Assembly (NCBI GenBank): GCA_033721915.1
Contig: JAWWAC010000001.1
Span: 124,001-188,000, forward strand
Direction: 5' to 3'
From: REBR01 sp033721915
Lineage (GTDB): Bacteria > Pseudomonadota > Gammaproteobacteria > Pseudomonadales > Oleiphilaceae
DNA: 64,000 nucleotides
Positions within the stretch are counted from its first letter, which is position 1. Each line of letters opens with the position of its first letter. The notes under the pieces were generated by a model. The model ran no database searches and was not told the origin of the DNA. It saw only the letters and a program-made list of their open reading frames with translations. Positions 16,220-23,210 of this stretch are shown here, in pieces. The translations under genes and the position numbers were made by a program.

Positions 16220-16272
16220 TTGATGACGACCATGGCGTGCTGGTCGTAGTTGTAGGGCTTGAATTTGGGCAT
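16213..16272 (-). pseudogene. IS1182-type transposase, first 20 codons only
   Basis: With an AAGGAG ribosome site, the minus strand reads MPKFKPYNYDQHAMVVINYQ, the conserved N-terminus of IS1182/IS5-like transposases (MP.FK.YN.DQ.AMVVIN). It is cut at the junction with the RAYT fragment. The IS left end probably lies near 16335, just beside the attC site. Confidence 0.7.
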
Positions 16273-16339
16273 GCCAGCGGCTCCTTGTTGGGACCGGGAA
16301 ATCATACCAAAAACCGGGCTTTTTGGGGTTTTTCTACAG

Positions 16340-16423
16340 CCTCAACTCCGTTCAGCACGCGCGGCTTTGGGATGGAGGCGAAGCCGTAATGGAAAAGGCG
16401 TCGCGTGACTGACCTGGTTATGT
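16340..16423 (-). other. Integron attC recombination site (site 2)
   Basis: 84 bp. On the minus strand it starts with ACATAAC (near RYYYAAC) and ends with GTTGAGG (near GTTRRRY). The arms GGTCAGTCACGCG and CGCGTGCTGAAC pair with one extra T in the left arm, the extrahelical base that sets attC orientation. It shares CAGTCACG, GACGCC, CGGCTTCGCCTCCAT and GCCGCGCGTGCTG with attC site 1, also 84 bp. Confidence 0.75.
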
Positions 16424-16483
16424 GGTTTGCCCCTGTTTGACTTGATCTCGGGCCAACTGCAACGGAAGCAAGCCATGGAAGGA

Positions 16484-16633
16484 TTAGTTTTTGCAGCCGT
16501 TTTTGCCGCACGTGATCCGTTCATGAGATGAAACCCAGTGGCTGGAGTTTTCGCGGGTATCGAAACCGCAACCAGTTTTACCGCCTTTGTTACCGCTGTG
16601 AACTTCACCTGTTGGTGTGTGCTTGACAGCCAT
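16484..16633 (-). CDS. Small cassette-encoded protein, 49 aa, Cys/His-rich
   Basis: From the ATG at 16633, with GAGGAGG 6 nt upstream, the minus strand encodes 49 residues starting MAVKHTPTGEVHSGNKGGKT. Three cysteines (positions 22, 42, 47) and several histidines suggest a small metal-binding or ribbon protein (inference). It lies in cassette position between the attI-like core at 16766 and attC site 2, on the cassette strand. It is below usual ORF length cut-offs. Function unknown. Confidence 0.65.
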   Translation of the reverse strand: MAVKHTPTGEVHSGNKGGKTGCGFDTRENSSHWVSSHERITCGKNGCKN

Positions 16634-16684
16634 CTTGAACCCTCCTCAAGGGTACGAGCATTTCAGGATTACCCTGACCGATTG

Positions 16685-16703
16685 GTGTACGATTTTTGTA
16701 CAC
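16685..16703. promoter_or_regulatory. Inverted repeat GTGTAC-N7-GTACAC upstream of the small cassette gene
   Basis: A perfect 6-bp inverted repeat around GATTTTT, 52 nt upstream of the cassette ORF start and 57 bp from the core site. It could be an operator of this cassette. Confidence 0.4.
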
Positions 16704-16759
16704 AAAATCAGCCTACACCCTGAGCAAAAATTGTTCAAACATACAGTTTGTATAAATAA

Positions 16760-16993
16760 ACATAACATTCTATTCTACGTCACTGAGGCCTATATGCACG
16801 GGCCACCAGCACCTCACACGAAACAAAACGCTCTAAAAATTATTTTATTTTAAAAAGATGGAGCTCAAATAAAGCACAAAAACCAGCCCCAACCTTCCAA
16901 CAAATCAGTCACTTCGACCGAATATTCCAAATATCCCGTCACACTGACCGAATATCCACCGGATATCCATGAAACCAGCCACCCTGACTGAGT
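16760..16993 (-). other. attI-like region, copy A (integrase gene lost)
   Basis: 16763-16993 is a close copy of 23436-23669, which lies directly upstream of intI. Homology ends precisely inside the core heptamer (GTTATGT here, GTTAAGC in copy B, minus strand), the point where cassettes recombine. Three spaced copies of a TCAC..CTGACCGAATAT-type motif lie in its right part. In this copy the intI side is replaced by a GTGCCTGTCCCC repeat. Confidence 0.7.
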
Positions 16994-17001
16994 GTCGATA
17001 A

Positions 17002-17013
17002 GTGCCTGTCCCC
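17002..17013 (+). repeat. REP-like GTGCCTGTCCCC
   Basis: Perfect 12-bp copy at the junction of attI copy A and the GIY-YIG-like gene fragment, in direct orientation with the copy at 17279. Confidence 0.6.
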
Positions 17014-17017
17014 TTTG

Positions 17018-17260
17018 CCTCACACCATCGAGAATGAAGAAGTCGCCCTCGGATATCTGCGACTCCCGGTTAAAACGGATCTTCTCAGCCCGATTATCCC
17101 GTAGCTGGCCCCGCACATCTTCAAAGAGTGGGCCAAAGCGCCAGAAGTCATCGCAACGCTTTCGTTGGGCGATCTCGTCCGGCATGTTCCGGTCCTCAAA
17201 GGAGACATGGCGAGATTCAAAAATGTCGTCTTCCGGACGGCTCAGAAGGTCATCCTCCAT
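17018..17260 (-). pseudogene. 5' fragment of a GIY-YIG-nuclease-family-like gene bounded by REP words
   Basis: The 81-codon frame reads MEDDLLSRPEDDIFESRHVS and later GQLRDNRAEKIRFNRESQIS, EGDFFILDGVR. In my recollection this resembles the region preceding the nuclease domain of some GIY-YIG proteins. It then runs straight into a GGGGACAGGCAC word, so the nuclease domain is missing. The other side, 18 nt upstream of the ATG, is another copy of the same word. Confidence 0.5.
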
Positions 17261-17278
17261 TGAAAGGATTGTGTGGGA

Positions 17279-17290
17279 GTGCCTGTCCCC
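17279..17290 (+). repeat. REP-like GTGCCTGTCCCC
   Basis: Perfect 12-bp copy, 277 bp from and in the same orientation as that at 17002. It replaces most of the attC site following the 109-residue cassette gene. Confidence 0.6.
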
Positions 17291-17312
17291 TTAGTGTCTG
17301 ACCTTGATTTTG
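17291..17312 (-). other. Truncated attC site
   Basis: After the stop of the 109-residue ORF the minus strand continues with AATCAAGGTCAGACAC, matching the left arm of attC sites 1 and 2 (AACAAGGCCAGTCAC, AACCAGGTCAGTCAC), and is then cut by the REP word. Confidence 0.45.
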
Positions 17313-17313
17313 C

Positions 17314-17643
17314 TTAAAGACTGCGCACACGAGGCTGGACCTGGCGCTCATACAGACTCCACATGTCTTCATTATTGCCTGTAGATAGGAATATTTTTGG
17401 GTGCTGGCTGCAGAGATACCTCACCCGATCTTCCGTAAGGTTGTTCCAGCCCGCAATTGTTCTAGTGCTACAAAAGCGCTTTCCATCCTCATTCTTCGTG
17501 TTTTCTTGAATCCATTCATAAACGCGCTTGCCTTTCGACCAATCACGAAACCGTTCGTGTGCCATCCGGACTGAATATACAGTGATACCGGCTATCGCAC
17601 TGCCAGCTGCACCGATTGCAACTCCATCCCAGATTGAGGACAT
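17314..17643 (-). CDS. Integron-cassette protein, 109 aa, one membrane segment
   Basis: The start codon lies 20 nt after the core of attC site 1, textbook cassette spacing. An N-terminal hydrophobic helix (WDGVAIGAAGSAIAGITVYS) is followed by a soluble region, GKRFCSTRTIAGWNNLTEDR, RYLCSQHPKIFLS, which could be a small helical or winged-helix domain. I do not know a function. Its own attC is truncated, so the cassette can no longer be excised normally. Confidence 0.65.
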   Translation of the reverse strand: MSSIWDGVAIGAAGSAIAGITVYSVRMAHERFRDWSKGKRVYEWIQENTKNEDGKRFCSTRTIAGWNNLTEDRVRYLCSQHPKIFLSTGNNEDMWSLYERQVQPRVRSL

Positions 17644-17663
17644 TCAAAAAACCTTCCTAATCG

Positions 17664-17747
17664 ATATAACGCCGCCAGCACGCGCGGCTACGAAATGGAG
17701 GCGAAGCCGCAATGTAGTAGGCGTCGCCGTGACTGGCCTTGTTAAGC
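17664..17747 (-). other. Integron attC recombination site (site 1)
   Basis: 84 bp. On the minus strand it runs from GCTTAAC (a perfect RYYYAAC) to GTTATAT (GTTRRRY with one mismatch). The arms GGCCAGTCACGGCGACGCC and GCGCGTGCTGGCGGC pair with an unpaired T in the left arm. The site begins 2 nt after the stop codon of the phospholipase-D-like cassette gene, and the next cassette's ATG follows 20 nt after its end. Confidence 0.8.
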
Positions 17748-17749
17748 GC

Positions 17750-18325
17750 TTACTCGACAACCGCAGCTCTCTCCCAAATATCGCTATAAATCGAATACTT
17801 AGCCTCCGTGATGGGAGTAGCTAACGGAATTAAGTAAGTGGCTTTCTTTCCCGCATCTTTGATTGAGCCGCCCATAATCCAAGATACCGTGCCATCTATG
17901 AAAATAATTCGGTCATGTAGCTCTTTGCTTCTTCTTACCTCGATTGAGCTTCCATACTGAGCCATGTGCTTTTCGATATAAGCTTTCAGATCTTTGGAGT
18001 ATCGGTCCGCCAAAATGCGAAATTTAATAGACGGATCAGCCTCTGACAGATAGGCATCGAATGCTTCGCCATTAAAATATGGATCAATTATCAATAGTTC
18101 GCTTTCAGAGCCGCCTATAATCGATTTTAAGTCGGCAAAGAACCTGTAGACATCTCCTGGCTCGTAAGCGTTTCCTATTTCACTTCGTCCGTCTAATTCC
18201 AGCTCCAGCTTTAGCTCTTCAATAGCATCGAGAACCTGCCCCTGAATCTGAACGATTGCGGGCTTCCAATATTGGATAAGTGTTTGGTAGGCCGCCCTGT
18301 ACTGCACTTGTTTATCGAGCCCTAG
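17750..18325 (-). pseudogene. Phospholipase-D-like cassette gene, 3' part (interrupted)
   Basis: Encodes about 190 residues: GLDKQVQYRAAYQTLIQYWK, an E/L-rich helix, VYRFFADLKSIIGGSESELL, IIDPYFNGEAFDAYL, and a single HKD-like motif ELHDRIIFID followed by WIMGGS (H-x-R in place of H-x-K). The 5' part is at 23211-23400. The open frame extending to 18448 here translates MITE sequence and is not native. Joining the parts at CTAG gives a continuous protein of about 253 residues. Confidence 0.8.
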
Positions 18326-18481
18326 CCCGCATTTCTCACCAAGGCCGATCAATATTCTTAAAAAACATTCAATATCATTCTGTTGCGTGAAAATTTGGCA
18401 AATCTGTAAAAATCCAAATTGGATCTGTTCGGTTTTCGCCAGGAACATGCAAAAATCCGAACCCTTGGTGAGAAATCCGGG
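18326..18481. mobile_element. 156-bp MITE-like element with 19-bp terminal inverted repeats
   Basis: Ends are CCCGCATTTCTCACCAAGG (18326-18344) and its inverse CCTTGGTGAGAAATCCGGG (18463-18481), one mismatch in 19. CTAG flanks both sides (18322-18325, 18482-18485). The first 13 bases match the end of the IS1380-family element at 23210. The middle is AT-rich and non-coding, so it looks like a non-autonomous derivative moved by IS1380-type transposase. Confidence 0.8.
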
Positions 18482-18485
18482 CTAG

Positions 18486-18719
18486 CGCAAACTCAAACAG
18501 GAGCGTACCAGTTTCGGAAAAATTCGCGGCGAGATTCTGTCCCGGCAGGCCGCGAGCTACCTGCGTGACAGCCAATTGTCCATTGAGGCCATTGCCGCAC
18601 TGATGAACTATCACGACAGTGCCAATTTCAGGCGCGCCTTCAAGCGCTGGTTTGGCCAGTCACCGGAGCGATTCAGGCTAAATGTCAGAGCACAAACCCT
18701 GCATCCACCTGATGAGTGA
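18486..18719 (+). pseudogene. AraC-family regulator, C-terminal HTH fragment
   Basis: The frame starts at the MITE's CTAG and reads RKLKQERTSF, YLRDSQLSIEAIAALMNYHD, ANFRRAFKRWFGQSPERFR, the standard second helix-turn-helix of AraC/XylS proteins of the type with an N-terminal arabinose-binding-like domain (LKQEGTSF). It stops at 18719. The sensor domain was left behind in the donor genome. Confidence 0.88.
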
Positions 18720-18763
18720 TCTTAAAAAGCTGCCACTTACGCTTGTTTAGCCGGCGCCTATGT

Positions 18764-19372
18764 TTACTCACTTTTATTGATCACACCGTCCCTAGCGATC
18801 TGCCAGATCAAATCACCAATGGCGTCGAGTGAGTGGGCCCCGTTCGGGTCGAACCAGGTTGCAACCCAGTTGAGCGCCCCGAGGCCGATCAGGCGAAGCA
18901 AGCGGCCGTCAACATTCTTCCGGACCACGCCCTGCGCAATCATTGTTTCGAGGATATCGGCCCACAGGGACTCGTACTGGTCACGCAGTTCGATGATTTC
19001 CTCGCGAGCCTCCGGGCCCAGTGCCCGCCATTCAAACAACAGCACGTAAACCGCGTCCGAATCCACCAACAGGGCTCGCAGATGCGCGTTGATACAAAGG
19101 CGCAATTGTTCAAACGGGTCATCCGAGCTGGCGTAAGCCGACTCGACCTCTGCGGTCACCAGATCGACTCCCCGGCGCATCAGTTCGACAAGCAGCGCTT
19201 CCTTGCTGCTGTAACGATAATACAGACTTCCGGGCAGCATATTGCAGGCCTCGGCAATCTCCTTGAGCGACGTCCTTTCAAAACCTTTCTCACGAAAAAG
19301 CCTGGCTGCGTTAGACAAAACGTCGCCCTGGTCGCCCAGTTTGCTTGCAGGAGTCATCTGTCTGTTAACCAT
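18764..19372 (-). CDS. TetR-family repressor of the thioesterase/hydrolase cargo
   Basis: 202 residues. The N-terminal HTH reads FREKGFERTSLKEIAEACNM, PGSLYYRYSSKEALL. The C-terminal domain (LFEWRALGPEAREEIIELRD) resembles the group that includes KstR2 and other acyl-CoA-responsive repressors. It is divergent from the thioesterase operon, with a perfect 24-bp palindrome between them at 19497, so it most likely represses that operon and responds to an acyl-type ligand (inference). Confidence 0.85.
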   Translation of the reverse strand: MVNRQMTPASKLGDQGDVLSNAARLFREKGFERTSLKEIAEACNMLPGSLYYRYSSKEALLVELMRRGVDLVTAEVESAYASSDDPFEQLRLCINAHLRALLVDSDAVYVLLFEWRALGPEAREEIIELRDQYESLWADILETMIAQGVVRKNVDGRLLRLIGLGALNWVATWFDPNGAHSLDAIGDLIWQIARDGVINKSE

Positions 19373-19496
19373 CGCTTAAGCATCTCCTCAGCAAGCCCAT
19401 TCATTATTCATGAGAGCGGCCACCACCAGGCTCATTGCGCTGATCGTACGCCATTACGCAGGTGGCCTGCCATTTGTCCGCAAACATAGCCTTGAC

Positions 19497-19520
19497 TTTT
19501 GGTTGGTTAACCAACCAAAA
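19497..19520. promoter_or_regulatory. Perfect 24-bp palindrome, probable TetR operator
   Basis: TTTTGGTTGGTT (19497-19508) is followed directly by its exact reverse complement (19509-19520), with no spacer. It lies between the divergent TetR gene and the thioesterase operon and overlaps the end of a TTGACT -35-like hexamer (19492-19497). Confidence 0.75.
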
Positions 19521-19552
19521 TCCAGCAACAATGTTATTCGGAAGAAAATGAC

Positions 19553-19633
19553 ATGGCAATGATCGATGAAAATCAGGGGTTTCCCATCCCTTCCGCCCCG
19601 GCACAAAAGGTATGCCAGGCTGGGCAGATCTGA
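19553..19633 (+). CDS. Possible 26-aa leader peptide overlapping the thioesterase start
   Basis: ATG at 19553, with GGAAGA upstream, opens a 26-codon frame (MAMIDENQGFPIPSAPAQKV..) ending in TGATG, so its stop shares an A with the ATG of the thioesterase gene. It could couple translation or be the stump of a lost gene. There is no homology I recognise. Confidence 0.3.
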   Translation: MAMIDENQGFPIPSAPAQKVCQAGQI

Positions 19634-20118
19634 TGACCAAGCCGAACGGAGTTCAGCACAATGACGCCGTGACGACGGCGTGGCAGTTCACCGAACAGGT
19701 TCCCCACGGCAGGGATCTGGGCATGCAGGTTGTCTCGGTAGACCAGGGCCAGGTCTGTATGCGTCTGACGCCACAGTCATGGATGTTCGCCCAGGAGGAT
19801 ACGAAAGAAATCTGCACCAGCGTACTTTACTCGCTGGCAGACTCCGCCGGAGGCCTGGCGGTATTCGCGGGGGCCCTGGAGTTGATGCCTATTGCCACGC
19901 TGGATTTGCGCATGGATTATCTGCGGCCCGCCATCGGCGACCGTACCCTCTTGGCGGTGGCCACCTGTCGTCATTTAACGGACGAGGTCGCGTTCATCCA
20001 TTGCGACATCCTCAGCGAGGGTGATAGTGCACTGTTAGCGACGGCAAGCGCCACCTTCATGCGCAACACCCAGGGCCAGCAATTCCCGGCCGGTGGACGA
20101 AAAAAGGAGGGCGCATGA
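19633..20118 (+). CDS. PaaI-type hotdog-fold thioesterase, first copy
   Basis: 161 residues with the hotdog pattern of acyl-CoA thioesterases: PHGRDLGMQVVSVDQGQVCM, a central helix region CTSVLYSLADSAGGLAVFAG, then TLDLRMDYLRPAIGDRTLLA and VAFIHCDILSEGDSALLATA. By family it hydrolyses acyl-CoA. It is the first gene of a three-gene run with overlapping ends, controlled by the divergent TetR regulator. Confidence 0.85.
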   Translation: MTKPNGVQHNDAVTTAWQFTEQVPHGRDLGMQVVSVDQGQVCMRLTPQSWMFAQEDTKEICTSVLYSLADSAGGLAVFAGALELMPIATLDLRMDYLRPAIGDRTLLAVATCRHLTDEVAFIHCDILSEGDSALLATASATFMRNTQGQQFPAGGRKKEGA

Positions 20119-20606
20119 GCACGACTGACGATTCGGCCCAACAAATCTCAGGCGCTGCGGAAAGCGCGAAAGAATGTGCTGACTGGCAGGCCCTGCTGGA
20201 GCGCATTCCCTACGCACGGCACCTCGGGCTTGAGGTTCAGCGCGGTGATGCCGGTGTACTGGTTCATTTGCCGTGTCGTGAAGCGCTGATCGGCAACTTC
20301 ATGCTACCCGCCCTCCATGGCGGCGTGCTTGGGGCCCTGATCGAACTCACCGCGCGGGTGGCTGCGCAAAATCAGGATACAGAGACACGTTGCCCGCGCA
20401 TTCTCGACTGCCACATCAATTACCTCCGCTCCGCGAAGGCCCGATCGACGTTCGCCAACGCCGACATTATCCGGCAAGGCAGGCGGACCAGCCTGGTCCA
20501 GGTGACCTGCTGGCAGGGCGAGAGGAGTAAACCGATCGCCAGCGGTCAGGTTCAGTTGTTGCTTCCGACAATGGCCGCCCAACAAGAAGACCTTCATGGA
20601 CAATAA
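20115..20606 (+). CDS. PaaI-type hotdog-fold thioesterase, second copy
   Basis: 163 residues: IPYARHLGLEVQRGDAGVLV, LIGNFMLPALHGGVLGALIE (the HGG active-site turn is clear here), DCHINYLRSAKARSTFANAD, RTSLVQVTCWQ. It begins 4 nt inside the preceding gene (ATGA) and overlaps the hydrolase start by 11 nt, so the three are translated as a unit. Two tandem hotdog proteins may form a heteromer (inference). Confidence 0.87.
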   Translation: MSTTDDSAQQISGAAESAKECADWQALLERIPYARHLGLEVQRGDAGVLVHLPCREALIGNFMLPALHGGVLGALIELTARVAAQNQDTETRCPRILDCHINYLRSAKARSTFANADIIRQGRRTSLVQVTCWQGERSKPIASGQVQLLLPTMAAQQEDLHGQ

Positions 20607-21498
20607 GCACAACCAACCTGAACGCGACGAATTCCGGGCGCCCGATGGCGCCGACATCGCACTGTGGCGCTGGCCGCAATCCAAAGCGCGCCCTGCGCTG
20701 CACTGGGCCCATGCCACGGGTTTTCATGGCTGCCTGTACCACCCTCTCCTTGACGAGCTTGCCACGGACTTCAATGTCCTGGCCTGGGACATGCGGGGGC
20801 ATGGCGCCAGCGCCGGTGCGGCGAACCTGTCGACATTCCGGGGCTGGGAAACCTATTACCGCGACATGGCCGCTCTGCTGGAAAGCCTGAACGAGCCGGT
20901 CTGGCTTGCCGGCCATTCCATCGGTGCCACCACCAGCATCATGGCCGCTGCCCGGCGGCCAGACAAAGTGCTGGGCCTGATTCTGGCGGAACCCGTGATC
21001 ATGGATCCGGTGCAGGGCCTTAAGTTGTGGGGGGCCAAGCTGCTGCGTCAGTCACATCGTTTCTCGCTTGCTGCCGGAGCGGCACGTCGGCGCAGGGTAT
21101 TCGGCTCGCACGCTGCCGCGCTGGACAACTTTCGTGGCCGCGGTGGCTTCAAGACATGGCCCGAAGCATGGCTGGAAGCCTACGTCCAGCACGCCTTCGT
21201 ACCGCAGGACGATCAAGTTCAATTGGCGTGCAGCCCGGAGTGGGAAAGTACGACGTTTGCCCATACCGAACACAACCCGTGGCCGGGTATTCGTCAGTTG
21301 CGGTGCCCGGTTATCGCGTTGGCTGCGGAACACGGGTCAACGTTCTCGCCGGCGGCGCAAAAACGCCTGCAGACCCTGCTGCCTTCGGCTGACGTGAGGG
21401 TGGTTGCAGGTACGACCCATTTTCTGCCCATGGAGCAGAACGAAACCGTTCACGATGCCATCCTGCAACTTGCATTATACGGATGCCGCGAGAACTGA
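20596..21498 (+). CDS. Alpha/beta-fold hydrolase
   Basis: 300 residues. HWAHATGFHGCLYHPLLDEL and VLAWDMRGHGAS mark the fold, with the nucleophile elbow AGHSIGA. The acid is probably in the RRPDKVLGLILAEP region or further on, and the base is His in GTTHFLPMEQ. There is no signal peptide. Together with two thioesterases it suggests processing of a CoA-linked or ester substrate in the cytoplasm. Confidence 0.87.
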   Translation: MDNKHNQPERDEFRAPDGADIALWRWPQSKARPALHWAHATGFHGCLYHPLLDELATDFNVLAWDMRGHGASAGAANLSTFRGWETYYRDMAALLESLNEPVWLAGHSIGATTSIMAAARRPDKVLGLILAEPVIMDPVQGLKLWGAKLLRQSHRFSLAAGAARRRRVFGSHAAALDNFRGRGGFKTWPEAWLEAYVQHAFVPQDDQVQLACSPEWESTTFAHTEHNPWPGIRQLRCPVIALAAEHGSTFSPAAQKRLQTLLPSADVRVVAGTTHFLPMEQNETVHDAILQLALYGCREN

Positions 21499-21535
21499 TA
21501 CCCACACCTGGATTTTGCCAGTCGGGACACCTGCC

Positions 21536-21652
21536 ATGCGCTGTATGCTGACACTGTTTATCTCGCTGCTCATTCTGTCTGGTTGTCAGCAGTCTTCGGA
21601 ACCGCCCCCAGAGGCCCGCGCCCATATCCCTTGGGTAAAACAGTTGTTCTAG
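21536..21652 (+). pseudogene. Lipoprotein gene 5' fragment, cut by IS1380
   Basis: Starts MRCMLTLFISLLILSGCQQS with lipobox LSGC at residue 17, then a short proline-rich linker. The frame ends at TAG made by the CTAG target site of the IS. The beginning resembles lipid-anchored RND adaptors, but 38 residues are too few to be sure. No continuation exists on the far side of the IS. Confidence 0.5.
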
Positions 21653-23210
21653 CCTGAATTTCTCATGAGAGGGAAGGGAAAAGCGGTTTAAAGTGTTAGA
21701 ATTCAGGTCTCTACACAAGAAAACACACTAAAAACCGCTATCTAAAATGATACCTGAAAAACTGACCTTCTCGCCACTCTCACGCCGCCAGATTGAAGCC
21801 GATTTCTCCGGAGGCAACATCACCTCCGATGCCGGTCTGTTGTTATTACGCGAAGTCGACAAACAACACCGCCTAACCCAGCGACTGGCCGAGACGCTGA
21901 CAGATCAGCGCGATTCCCGCATGATCCGTCACCAGCTCAACACCATGGTCCGCCAGCGGGTCTATGGCGTCGCTGGTGGCTACGAAGACCTGAACGACCA
22001 TGAGGCGTTGCGCTTTGACCAGGCACTGCAAACGGCGACGGGCGAGGCCTCGGTTCTCGCCGGCAAGTCCACGCTCGGCCGGATGGAACAGGCCATGGAT
22101 CGACAAGCCGTTGTAAAAGCCCATGAACTGCTCTGGCACCACTTCATTGAGCAGCACGACACCCCCCCAAAGGAGATCGTGCTGGATTTTGACGGCACCG
22201 ATATCCCGGTGCATGGCGACCAGCCGGGCAAGTTCTTCAACCGGTACTACGATCACCACTGCTACTTTCCGCTGTATGTGTTCTGCGGGCGCCACCTGCT
22301 GGTGAGCTACCTGCGCACCAGCAACCGGGGCGATGCCCGCCACAGCTGGGCCATTCTGGCCCTGCTGGTGCGCTTCATCCGGAGCTACTGGCCCAATACC
22401 CGCATTGTGTTCCGGGGCGACTCCCACTTCTGCAAGCCCCGGATCCTGGCCTGGTGTGACCGTCACCAAGTGGATTACATCGTGGGCATGGCCCGCAATC
22501 CACGCCTGGAAGCCCTGGCGGCGCCGGCTATGGACAAGGTCCGTGACTATTATGAAGCCAGCGGCCACAAGCAGGCCGCCACGTTCCGCTTTGGCTACCA
22601 GGCGCGAAGCTGGCGTAAAAATCGACTGGTGGTGGCCCGCCTGGAATACGGCCCCCATGGCCCGAATCCCCGCTTCGTGATCAGCTCCTGATACGACGAG
22701 GGGTTCAGGCTCTACTATGAACAGTATTGTGCCCGTGGTGACATGGAAAACCGGATCAAGGACCAGCAACTGGACCTGTTTGCTGATCGCACCTCCAGTA
22801 CGCAATGGTGGACCAATCAGTGGCGGCTGATCCTCTCGGGCTTTGCCTACACCCTGTTCGAGCGTCTGCGGGTGCAACTGAAAAACACTCCCTTCGAGCG
22901 AATGAGCGCGGGCACTTTGCGGTTGAAGCTGATCAAGGTGGGCGCCGTGATCATCCGCAACACCCGCCGCATCCGGGTGTTGATGAGCGACAGCTACCCT
23001 TACAAACACGACTTCTCGGCCCTGGTCCGGCGGCTGGTGCCGATTTAGATCAACGGGCTCCCCCGGCCCGATACGAATGGGGGAAAGGGGGAGTTGTGTC
23101 CGGTCGCCAGAGATCGGCTAACTTCTGATCAATAATGCCCCGTAGAAGACGTCAGAAACCGGAATGCGCTCAGGCAGCTGCCTGTGACGGGGTACTATGA
23201 GAAATCCGGG
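21653..23210 (+). mobile_element. IS1380-family insertion sequence, 1558 bp
   Basis: Imperfect terminal inverted repeats: CCTGAATTTCTCATGAG on the left and, read inward from the right, CCCGGATTTCTCATAG. CTAG flanks both sides (21649-21652 and 23211-23214). It encodes one transposase with an internal stop. It forms the right arm of the composite transposon that interrupts the cassette gene. Confidence 0.85.
21747..23048 (+). pseudogene. IS1380-family transposase with an in-frame stop
   Basis: A 433-codon frame broken by TGA at 22689-22691; both sides are in the same frame. Catalytic acidic residues of the DDE type appear in VLDFDGTDIPVHG, VFRGDSHF and, after the stop, ARGDMENRIKDQQLDLFAD. The truncated product would therefore lack the final Glu, so the element is probably inactive unless read through. 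Confidence 0.88.

Larger units (their letters stand above)
18326..23210. mobile_element. Composite transposon: MITE - cargo - IS1380, inserted in a cassette gene
   Basis: The order is MITE (18326-18481), CTAG, cargo (18486-21648), CTAG, IS1380 (21653-23210), with CTAG also at both outer edges (18322, 23211). Deleting the unit with one CTAG restores the phospholipase-D-like frame as S-R-L-G-L-D. The cargo begins inside an araC-type gene and ends inside a lipoprotein gene, as expected if MITE and IS had each inserted at CTAG in a donor chromosome. Confidence 0.8.

Noticed and set aside
16342..16608. 88-codon minus frame overlapping the small cassette gene
   Set aside because: Different frame from the 49-codon gene that has the ribosome site, and it reads through the attC site.
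18375..18614. 79-codon minus frame over the MITE and araC fragment
   Set aside because: It crosses the CTAG junction and translates MITE sequence; no native gene.
21873..23009. 378-codon antisense frame across the IS1380 transposase
   Set aside because: Antisense to the clear transposase frame, and its composition (many His/Val/Gly) is typical of shadows.
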